Shown here piece by piece: positions 15,357-21,502 of a stretch of 25,075 nucleotides of DNA. The notes under the pieces were generated by a model, which was not told the origin of the DNA, searched no databases, and saw only the letters and a list, made by a program, of their open reading frames with translations. Position 1 is the first letter of the stretch. Each line of letters starts with the position of its first letter. The stretch is from Magnetaquiglobus sp039908105 (GTDB taxonomy: Bacteria > Pseudomonadota > Magnetococcia > Magnetococcales > Magnetaquicoccaceae), in the NCBI GenBank assembly GCA_039908105.1, contig JAMOBI010000024.1, positions 1 to 25,075 of the forward strand. The letters run 5' to 3'. Position numbers and translations under genes: made by a program.

Positions 15357-16163
15357 ATGAGACCAATCGTCGGCATGTTTGGATTGGTTCTGCTCCTGAT
15401 CGGTCTTCAGGCGGATGCGGCAGAGAGTTTGCCTCCTGAGTCGTCAGGGGAGTGTCTTTCCTGTCATCGGGATCGGGACGCTTCCCTGGTGAACGCCTGG
15501 GAGAAGAGTCGTCACGCCACAGCCGGAATCGCCTGTTGGGCCTGTCACGGCACGGAACATCGTGGTTCCATGGCGGCCCGATCCCGCCGAAATGAGGCCT
15601 GCACCGGGTGTCACCAGAGGGAAAGCGGCAGCTATACGCTGTCCAAGCATGGCGTGATCATCACCCTGGAGGGCGGGCGACTGGATTTTTCCTTGCCGTT
15701 GAAAGAGGGCAATCAGCGCGCTCCCACCTGCGCTTATTGTCATCTGCATGATGGAGAACATGACGCGGGTGTGGGGATTTTGCCTCTGGCTCCCATGGGG
15801 CGATCCCCGACACCGGACGAAGCAACCCGAATCGAAGCGCGTGCCGCTCCCTGTCGCGATTGCCACTCCCCGCGTTTCGTGGACACCTGGTTTATCACCG
15901 GAGAGCGCATGGTGGAGATCGGACGCATGAAGGTGCGGGAGGCCGCCACGGTGCTGGATGCGATCGAACAACGAAGCGCCGATGCGGGCGAGAAGGCCCG
16001 AGCAATCTTCCAGCGGATGTCGGCAACCCATCTGGGAAACGTTCGCCTGGGGGTTGGACATCAATCCCCGGACGACCAATGGTGGCACGGCCATCCGGCC
16101 CTGGACGGCGACCTGTTGCGCCTCAAGTCCCTGCAAAGCGACCCGCTCCTCGTCAAACCGTAG
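15357..16163 (+). CDS. Pentaheme c-type cytochrome related to the octaheme protein
   Basis: A 268-residue exported cytochrome, start ATG 15357 overlapping the upstream stop (ATGA), with GGGAGAG 5 nt before. Signal peptide residues 1-21. Five CXXCH motifs begin at residues 33, 60, 82, 125 and 166. It matches the octaheme protein encoded at 10803-12134: CLSCH...VNAWEKSRHA against CLECH...VKEWKESRHA, and EGNQRAPTCAYCHLHDGEHD against the octaheme's KGNYEIPTCAYCHMKDGNH. The stretch holding hemes 4-6 of the octaheme (CLQCH, CDSCH, CLTCH) has no counterpart. As the catalytic heme of HAO-type enzymes is heme 4, this looks like a shortened electron-transfer partner; inference. The C-terminal part (VLDAIEQRS, DDQWWHGHPALDGDL) lacks the HAO tail. 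It ends the plus-strand run, 21 bp from a convergent operon. Confidence 0.88.
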   Translation: MRPIVGMFGLVLLLIGLQADAAESLPPESSGECLSCHRDRDASLVNAWEKSRHATAGIACWACHGTEHRGSMAARSRRNEACTGCHQRESGSYTLSKHGVIITLEGGRLDFSLPLKEGNQRAPTCAYCHLHDGEHDAGVGILPLAPMGRSPTPDEATRIEARAAPCRDCHSPRFVDTWFITGERMVEIGRMKVREAATVLDAIEQRSADAGEKARAIFQRMSATHLGNVRLGVGHQSPDDQWWHGHPALDGDLLRLKSLQSDPLLVKP

Positions 16164-16184
16164 CCTCGACCGGGAAACTTTACG

Positions 16185-16823
16185 TCATGCGTAAGAACGC
16201 GCGGCCAGGGCGATCAGGGCCAATCCGGCGCCCCGACGCATCCAGACCGTCATGCCAGGATGAATCGTCCGCAACATCCCGCCCGCCCGGCCCACCACGC
16301 CGGCTACCAAAAGCGCCGAAAACAGCGAGGCAGCCACGCCGAACAACGCTCCATGGACGAGGCCCACCGTAATCTGTTCGCTGAGGGCGCAGGCCGCCAG
16401 CAGGGCTGTCAACGGGGGACAAGGCACCAGGCTGATGGCCAACCCCAAGCCGAATGCGGGCCACGCCCGCACCATATGTCCCGAACAACCCGAAGCGGCG
16501 TGATCTCGGGATGGCATCAGCAACCACACACCCAACAGCAGGCTCACTACGACCAGAATCAGACGTCCGGTCTGGGCCATCTGGCTGCCCACCAGCACCC
16601 TTCCCAGGGCTGCCGCCACGCCTCCCAGCATGGCATAAGCCGTCACCCGCCCCAGAAGAAACCAGCCCGCGGCACCCCAGGGGCGTTCCGGAACGCCTCC
16701 CAGCACCCAGGAACCGAAATAAGGGAGACAATAAGCCGTACAGGCAGTCATTCCCATGGTCAGACCCGACAGGAGCGTGATCGCCAGAGAGATCAACCCG
16801 AGTTCAGGAACGTCGGGATCCAT
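16185..16823 (-). CDS. CcdA/DsbD-like (SafE/UreH-type) membrane protein
   Basis: A 212-residue polytopic membrane protein. Start ATG 16823 (MDPDVPELGL), with GGAG about 8 nt upstream, inside the 3' end of the preceding gene. About six hydrophobic segments; C28-TAY-C32-LPYFGSW in the first and SLV-P-C135-PPL in the fourth resemble the membrane-embedded thiols of CcdA/DsbD and the related sulfite exporter TauE/SafE (UreH-like) family. Proteins of this type move reducing equivalents or metal/thiol cargo across the inner membrane and are often found beside CcoG-like polyferredoxins in copper-handling operons (established co-occurrence). Last gene of the minus-strand operon. Substrate unknown. Confidence 0.82.
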   Translation of the reverse strand: MDPDVPELGLISLAITLLSGLTMGMTACTAYCLPYFGSWVLGGVPERPWGAAGWFLLGRVTAYAMLGGVAAALGRVLVGSQMAQTGRLILVVVSLLLGVWLLMPSRDHAASGCSGHMVRAWPAFGLGLAISLVPCPPLTALLAACALSEQITVGLVHGALFGVAASLFSALLVAGVVGRAGGMLRTIHPGMTVWMRRGAGLALIALAARSYA

Positions 16824-17811
16824 TGGCCAACTCCTCACGACTGCGCGCACGGAAAGTCTCTGGATGAGAGTGACAAAGCGTCAATGGACCGAACTTGAGC
16901 TGCAACACCCGCTCCTGGGGACAGAATTCGATGCAGCGACCACACAGGGTGCAGTCATCGTGGAATACCTCGCTGGCCTTGGGCGAAGCGACCTCGGGTA
17001 TCTCCATGGGACAGGCGGCGTGACACGAACGACATTGACCGCAACGGGGATGGGGCGTCTTGACGAGCCGCAAAGGCGCCAGACGCTTGAAAATAGCCTG
17101 CCATGCCAACATGGGACAGATCCGGCAAAACGGCTGCCGCACCACGAACGCGGCGGTCAGCACGAAACCGAACAGCAGATTGCCCAACAGGCCCAACGCA
17201 ACATCCCCATAATCACCGATGGCCAGGGCCATCTGCTCGCCGTTGCCCGTCACCAGCGTGGTCAACAGTCTCGACGGACAGACCCGGCACCAGGCTTCAG
17301 CCGCCGCACCCGGCAACCATCCCAATCCGGCGGCCAATGGCAAGCCAAAGACAAAAAACAACAACAAAAGCCACTTGACAACACGTACCCGTCCCAGCCA
17401 ATCGTCCGGCACACCCCGATACCCCAGACGCAGACGGCGTCCCAAGCGGTACAACCCTTCCTGCGCCGATCCCAGGGGGCAAACCCAGCCGCAGAAGGCC
17501 TTGTTGAGCACGACGAAAAAGAGCAAAAACGCCCCCAGGGTCATCAGCCAGGGTTTGAAGAGTTCCAGGGTGGCTGTTCCGGTTCGGGCCAGGGTCGTAC
17601 CGATCTGATGGGAACTCTGATGCTGGAAGGGACGCAAGGCGCACCAACCCCCGTTCTGCCGATCATAGGTGCATGAGAGAGCCGGCAGGGCGGTGGAGAT
17701 CTTGTCCGCGGCATACGGACCGACCACCAGACCGCCATAAACCGTCACGCAGAACATCACGATCTGTACCCAGACGCGCAACCGGCTCAGGGAGAACGGC
17801 CAGCCCTTCAC
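16804..17811 (-). CDS. Second membrane polyferredoxin (NapH/NosR-like)
   Basis: A 335-residue membrane iron-sulfur protein. Start GTG 17811, overlapping the upstream stop (GTGA), with GGGAGG 6 nt before; the longer frame to 17880 is non-homologous. Hydrophobic segments near residues 12-32, 88-104, 146-165 and 205-223. Cysteine motifs: C107-GWV-C111-P, C175-RV-C178-P and C229-RI-C232-P at the membrane; then two 4Fe-4S motifs C257-GQ-C260-RS-C263-HAA-C267-P and C287-TL-C290-GR-C293-IEF-C297-P. An N-terminal loop has C47 and C57. Probably carries electrons from quinol to the periplasmic or outer-membrane side for metal reduction or redox-centre maturation. It is distinct from the polyferredoxin at 9568, which serves the opposite operon. 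Confidence 0.9.
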   Translation of the reverse strand: MKGWPFSLSRLRVWVQIVMFCVTVYGGLVVGPYAADKISTALPALSCTYDRQNGGWCALRPFQHQSSHQIGTTLARTGTATLELFKPWLMTLGAFLLFFVVLNKAFCGWVCPLGSAQEGLYRLGRRLRLGYRGVPDDWLGRVRVVKWLLLLFFVFGLPLAAGLGWLPGAAAEAWCRVCPSRLLTTLVTGNGEQMALAIGDYGDVALGLLGNLLFGFVLTAAFVVRQPFCRICPMLAWQAIFKRLAPLRLVKTPHPRCGQCRSCHAACPMEIPEVASPKASEVFHDDCTLCGRCIEFCPQERVLQLKFGPLTLCHSHPETFRARSREELANGSRRS

Positions 17812-18635
17812 GAGGCGCCTCCCTGATCGAAACGCCACAACCGCAATCCACCCATCATGCCCAGACCGGCCACCAGCCATCCCAACAACGGCTGTCGGTC
17901 ATGCAGTCCATCCGGCCCATACTCTTGCTGAAACACCGTGACGAACCGTTCTCCGTCATCCTGGTGTTCCACCGCGAGCTGAAAGGGTTGCAGCAGACGG
18001 CGCGGTCGTCTCTCCTGCCGTCCGACGGAATCCTCGGACCGCATGACAAACGGCGGCAGGATCACCGTCGCAACGCCCTGACGATCGGTCCGTATCTCCT
18101 GCGCCGTATGTCCCAGGGTGTGGAGGGTCACCAGTCGGTCCGGAAGGGGATGCTGGTCGAAACGCAGCAAAAATTTCCACGCTTCCCCGGCGCGATAGGT
18201 GGAGTGTTCCCTGGGCAGAGGAGTCGGAATGATCTCCAGTCGGGATTTCGTCATGGCGAGCATGGCGGTCGGCGAGGGTCCGGCCAGAGGGAAATGGTGT
18301 GCCGTGGCCAGCACGAACTCCCGGCCCGGTTGTCTGGCATAAGCAGCGATCCAATGGTAATTCCCCCGTCCATCCTCTACCTGAATGGTCACTCCCTCCT
18401 GGGTCTCTCGTGGGGTGAGCACGGTCGCCGCCGGATCGTGTCCCAGTGCCGCCGGATGGACTGACCAGTGATCCACGGACAAATTCGGAGAGAGGATCCG
18501 CAATACGCCCCGCCCCTTGACCTCCTTGCGCAGCACCGGATGGGGCGTCCAATCGGAGACGTTCCGCGCATCCGCCACGGCCAAGTGGATCGGCAAGATC
18601 AGACAGACCGGCAGAAGGATCCAGTGCATCACCAT
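17808..18635 (-). CDS. Exported DUF4198-like protein with C-terminal anchor
   Basis: A 275-residue protein. Signal peptide residues 1-22 (MHWILLPVCLILPIHLAVAD) and a C-terminal membrane segment (LLGWLVAGLGMMGGLRLW) place it in the periplasm, anchored in the inner membrane. The middle is beta-rich; LVTLHTLGHTAQEIRTDRQGVATVILP fits the TDxxG turn of DUF4198/carboxypeptidase-regulatory-like domains, which occur in nickel- or cobalt-uptake and TonB-linked systems. Eight His in the first 150 residues may bind metal. The start codon overlaps the TonB receptor stop (ATG 18635 or 18629), and its stop overlaps the polyferredoxin start, so the four genes are one operon. Family call is moderate. Confidence 0.65.
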   Translation of the reverse strand: MVMHWILLPVCLILPIHLAVADARNVSDWTPHPVLRKEVKGRGVLRILSPNLSVDHWSVHPAALGHDPAATVLTPRETQEGVTIQVEDGRGNYHWIAAYARQPGREFVLATAHHFPLAGPSPTAMLAMTKSRLEIIPTPLPREHSTYRAGEAWKFLLRFDQHPLPDRLVTLHTLGHTAQEIRTDRQGVATVILPPFVMRSEDSVGRQERRPRRLLQPFQLAVEHQDDGERFVTVFQQEYGPDGLHDRQPLLGWLVAGLGMMGGLRLWRFDQGGAS

Positions 18636-20776
18636 TTGACCTGCAACCCGGTGAAGAGCTGACGCGGCATGCCGGGTGCATAGAGCGGATTACCCCCAAA
18701 ACTGAGGGCGCCGGTTTCGGCATAACGCTTGTCCAGGAGATTGGTGACGCTGCCAAACCATTCGAGATTCTCGGTCAGGGGATAACCGCCGCGCAGATTG
18801 AACAGGTCATGACCGCTGTATTTCGTCGTGTTGGCCGGATCCAGCCAATAGTTGCCCAGCGAGACCCATTCCAAGGATGCTTGTCCTTTCCGCCCCTGAT
18901 CCGGGGCATATTGCAGCGTGGTCCTGCCAACGACACGCGGTGCCTTATCCATCTCCTTGCCATCAAAAACCTTGGTAGCCGATTCTCTCCAGTGCGCAAA
19001 GGAATGTTTGGCATAGGAGAATGCGGCATCCAGCCGCCAATCCTCGCCCAGGGCTCTCCCCAACCCCACCTCGATCCCCCGGTGGGTGGTTTCACCAGCA
19101 TTGGTCACTTTGGAAACCTGATCGACCGGATCCAAATAACTGAGAATATCGTCCTGCTTGGTCATGTGATAGAGAGAGATTTCGTAATCGAGTCCCTTGC
19201 CGTCCTTGTCGCGCACGCCGATTTCGTAGCTGTCGACCTTGACCGGCTTCAAGGCCAGGGCCGCCTGGGCCGCGCTTTGAGCCTTGGCCGCCGTGCTGGC
19301 CGAGGATGGACGAAAGAGTTGTCCCTCGGAAGGGACCCGGAAGGCATGATTATAGACCGCGAAACCGCTCAGGGAATCGGTGAAGGAATAGGTCATGCCC
19401 AGCTTGGGACTGAGATGGCCAAAATGGACATCGGTATCCCCGGCATGGCCATATACCTTGGTGCCGATGGTGGTTACCACGCTGGTGGGAGTGTCGGTCA
19501 GCTTGTTGTCGTAATCGTAACGGATGCTGTCGTGTCGCAGACCAACGGTGATCCGCAATCGTTCGAGCGGCGAGAACTCCCCGTGCAGATAGGGAGAGAT
19601 GCCCCGATAGGTCACATCGTAATCGTGGATTCTCGCTCCGCGTACATAGCTGTCATACACCCTGCTGTCACCGGTCGTGCCGGCGGCGACCGTGGTGCTG
19701 ATGCTGTTCTCCTCCCTTCCGCCTGGGCTGTAGTCCACGTCCATACCCAGGATCAAGCGTGCGCGCGCCGGGACGAAATCCTGCCGGTACTTCAACATCA
19801 GACCATAAGAGTCGTTGAATGTGTCGTACACGGTCTGATCGTAGGTCATGGACCAGCTGGGCATGATGTCCATGGTATCATGACGGTAGTACGGGGTGAT
19901 GCTCACCAGTCGCTCCCCCTCTTCCCGTTCGTAGGCGGCTGTCAGACGCAAGGCCTGGACCTTGCGATAGGTGATCGGGGAGTAGTTGCGACGCGGATTA
20001 TTCTGGAAATCCTCCCTGGTGATGTTCGAGGAGCCGGAGCTTTCCTGATCGATGTTGGCATAGGTGGCGGTACTCTTCAAGAAAGCGTGCTCGCCGATGG
20101 CCCGATCCCAACGCAGAGTGGCACTCTGACGATCAAAAGCGGTTTTGTCGATCCAGCCGTCGGTATGGGTCACGTTCAGGTCGCCACGCACCCCGTTGGT
20201 ACCAAAACCATTGCCTCCGGTCAACAACAGCCGACGCCAGCCATGCGACCCGATCTCTCCGCTCGCCTCCAGTTCTCCCTTGGCGGGTGGCTGACGGGTG
20301 AGAACGTTTACCACGCCGCCGATGGCATCCGAGCCATACAAGGCGGTCCCTGGTCCCTTGTTGACCTCGACGCCCCCGGACATTGGCAGATTGACTTCAT
20401 AGAGAGCGTTGTGGTTGAAAAATCCGGTGGAACGGGTCGCAACCCCATCCTCCAGATAGAGATAAACCGGACTGGTGGTCAGCGGTTGACGGATCATGGT
20501 CATGTGCCCCTCTCCACCCGCCTTGTTGATCCAGACCCCAGGCACCTTACCCAACAACTCCGTGGGATGGGTGGGATGCAGCTCTTGAATCTCCTTCCGG
20601 GTGATCACATCCACGGTTGCGGGAGTTTCGGCGATGCGTTCCCCCTCGCGCGTGCCGGTCACGGTGACTTCGGGCAGGATCAATTCCGCGGCATGGACTG
20701 GTGCGGCGCTCAACAGACCAGCCAGCAGAAGACGGGAGCGATTGTTGCGAAGGTAAAAATACGATTTACGGCGCAT
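18629..20776 (-). CDS. TonB-dependent outer-membrane receptor
   Basis: A 715-residue receptor. ATG 20776, with AGGGGG about 12 nt upstream, gives a standard signal peptide (MRRKSYFYLRNNRSRLLLAG, cut near residue 30); the GTG at 20818 would add 14 odd residues. A TonB-box-like LPEVTVTGTRE (about 34-44) opens the plug domain (ATVDVITRKEIQELHPTHPT, GVEVNKGPGTALYGSDAIGG). The barrel follows, with the closing signature LDKRYAETGALSFGGNPLYA and a C-terminal LQVKW. It imports a chelate or metal complex with TonB energy. First gene of the operon with a DUF4198-like protein, polyferredoxin and CcdA-like protein, so the cargo is probably a metal (Cu, Ni, Fe or similar). No cobalamin riboswitch is seen upstream. 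Confidence 0.93.
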   Translation of the reverse strand: MRRKSYFYLRNNRSRLLLAGLLSAAPVHAAELILPEVTVTGTREGERIAETPATVDVITRKEIQELHPTHPTELLGKVPGVWINKAGGEGHMTMIRQPLTTSPVYLYLEDGVATRSTGFFNHNALYEVNLPMSGGVEVNKGPGTALYGSDAIGGVVNVLTRQPPAKGELEASGEIGSHGWRRLLLTGGNGFGTNGVRGDLNVTHTDGWIDKTAFDRQSATLRWDRAIGEHAFLKSTATYANIDQESSGSSNITREDFQNNPRRNYSPITYRKVQALRLTAAYEREEGERLVSITPYYRHDTMDIMPSWSMTYDQTVYDTFNDSYGLMLKYRQDFVPARARLILGMDVDYSPGGREENSISTTVAAGTTGDSRVYDSYVRGARIHDYDVTYRGISPYLHGEFSPLERLRITVGLRHDSIRYDYDNKLTDTPTSVVTTIGTKVYGHAGDTDVHFGHLSPKLGMTYSFTDSLSGFAVYNHAFRVPSEGQLFRPSSASTAAKAQSAAQAALALKPVKVDSYEIGVRDKDGKGLDYEISLYHMTKQDDILSYLDPVDQVSKVTNAGETTHRGIEVGLGRALGEDWRLDAAFSYAKHSFAHWRESATKVFDGKEMDKAPRVVGRTTLQYAPDQGRKGQASLEWVSLGNYWLDPANTTKYSGHDLFNLRGGYPLTENLEWFGSVTNLLDKRYAETGALSFGGNPLYAPGMPRQLFTGLQVKW

Positions 20777-20860
20777 GCGCGTTTGTTCCCCCTGGTCAGG
20801 ATTGAAAGGGCTTGGCACCCAGATGGACGCCAGGGATGTGCAACGGCAATGCCAAACGGT

Positions 20861-20889
20861 TTATTTTGATATTATTATGTTATTTTGAT
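20861..20889 (-). promoter_or_regulatory. AT-rich direct repeat in TonB operon promoter region
   Basis: TTATTTTGAT occurs at 20861-20870 and 20880-20889, 19 bp apart start to start, i.e. about two helical turns. On the minus strand the stretch includes TAATAT, a plausible -10 element about 90 bp upstream of the receptor start. Could be tandem activator or repressor sites; low confidence. Confidence 0.35.
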
Positions 20890-20904
20890 TAAGATCCTCT
20901 TGGC

Positions 20905-20941
20905 TGTGTCATATACAACACCTGATGCGGCATATGACACA
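20905..20941. promoter_or_regulatory. Perfect 10-bp inverted repeat upstream of TonB operon
   Basis: TGTGTCATAT (20905-20914) and ATATGACACA (20932-20941) are exact reverse complements with a 17-nt spacer. They lie about 130-165 bp upstream of the TonB receptor start, just upstream of the AT-rich promoter-like stretch, a position suited to a regulator site or a leader hairpin. No known box is matched. Confidence 0.55.
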
Positions 20942-21000
20942 CGCCCTGCGGTCATCCGTCCAACCTGGATTCCTTGAGTCAGGGGATCCCCTCTCATCGG

Positions 21001-21050
21001 ACCGTGGAACTCCCGAAGGGAGTGCCCCTGCAAGGTGAGTGAGGAGGGGG
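21001..21050 (-). repeat. 69-bp-family palindromic repeat, truncated copy
   Basis: Begins ACCGTGGAACTCCC on the plus strand, the reverse complement of the conserved end of the units at 15190-15327, followed by GAAGGGAG and a degenerate GGTGAGTGAGGAGGGGG. The short ACTCCC/GGGAGT hairpin is kept, but the outer arm and the AACTTGCATGAT end are lost. Confidence 0.7.
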
Positions 21051-21095
21051 TCGCCGTCTGAGCATATGTTGACACATATAACTCTATGCAGAATC

Positions 21096-21124
21096 TTGAC
21101 ATTCTCCTGGATGTTGAGCATAAA
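21096..21124 (+). promoter_or_regulatory. Candidate sigma70 promoter
   Basis: TTGACA at 21096-21101, a 17-bp spacer, then CATAAA at 21119-21124 (four of six to the -10 consensus). It would give a leader of about 370 nt to the surface-protein gene at 21503. A second TTGACA at 21069-21074 has no good -10. Confidence 0.35.
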
Positions 21125-21502
21125 TGATCTGAAAGAGTTAACCTTTTGATCAGATGGTTGATTCTTCAAGATGGAAATATAAATTTTCAGGCATGCACAG
21201 AATTTTGTTGTGGTTGTCCAGGAAATAGTGCCAAGGGAGGGGCTGCGGCACGGATTGAATGGTTCTCATGGCAAACCCGCATATGCAAAATCAGAACAAC
21301 CTGAAAATCCTAAGAAATATCGTTTTGTAAAACCGTGAAACATCCATCCGGGTGTGCCACGGATGGTGTGAAGAAGACCTCCTTCCATCATGCCGAACGT
21401 CAGTCCCCTCGTGACCTGTTCCACAAGCTGTCCAGGTGAGTTGCACGCCCTGTCTGCCGCTGTTTTCCATGTCAATCCCGCTCCTGGGGGGAGTGTTACG
21501 GG

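Larger units (their letters stand above)
14847..15360 (+). pseudogene. J-domain (DnaJ-like) protein gene with frameshift
   Basis: The ATG at 14847 begins TLYQRLVEAREILGLGEEAT, the first helix of a J domain; the rest (SEIDSRMKALLKRWHPDCCG, with the HPD motif, then IRLYCAQYRFSFRIEEVEKY and SPAEWMEKRFGGEPFW) lies in the +1 frame. The break is at ACTTTTGTCC (about 14920): one T fewer restores EEATLSEIDSR. In the restored frame the J protein would naturally end near 15165, but the frame runs on through two 69-bp repeats and stops at 15358-15360, overlapping the next start (ATGA). Either the gene has decayed, the ribosome slips, or the extra T is a sequence error. J proteins recruit Hsp70; a role in maturing neighbouring redox proteins is speculative. 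Confidence 0.7.
20777..21502. other. Intergenic region with dyads, repeat and promoter-like signals
   Basis: About 725 bp between divergent genes, more AT-rich than its surroundings. It holds a 10-bp direct repeat (20861-20889), a perfect 10-bp inverted repeat (20905-20941), a 12-bp palindrome AGGGGATCCCCT (20981-20992), a diverged copy of the 69-bp repeat (21001-21050), two TTGACA boxes (21069, 21096) and a hairpin CCATCCG/CGGATGG (21344-21366). A 23-codon frame at 21259-21330 (start after GGGAGGGG) could be a leader peptide but has no other support. The open frames on the minus strand at 20875-21169 cover the repeats and look spurious. Confidence 0.55.

Noticed and set aside
8118..16163. 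Magnetosome or denitrification gene cluster
   Set aside because: No mam or mms genes and no nap, nir, nor or nos catalytic subunits are present; only the NapH-like fold is shared.
18809..20869. Long plus-strand frame (686 codons) opposite the TonB receptor
   Set aside because: Antisense to a receptor with plug and barrel signatures; its own translation is rich in improbable His/Gly/Gln and matches no family.
21259..21330. Small ORF of 23 codons before the surface-protein gene
   Set aside because: A purine-rich site precedes it, but the peptide has no recognisable feature and chance occurrence is likely.
20777..21502. Cobalamin or cyclic-di-GMP riboswitch
   Set aside because: No B12 box or GEMM core sequence could be found by eye on either strand.
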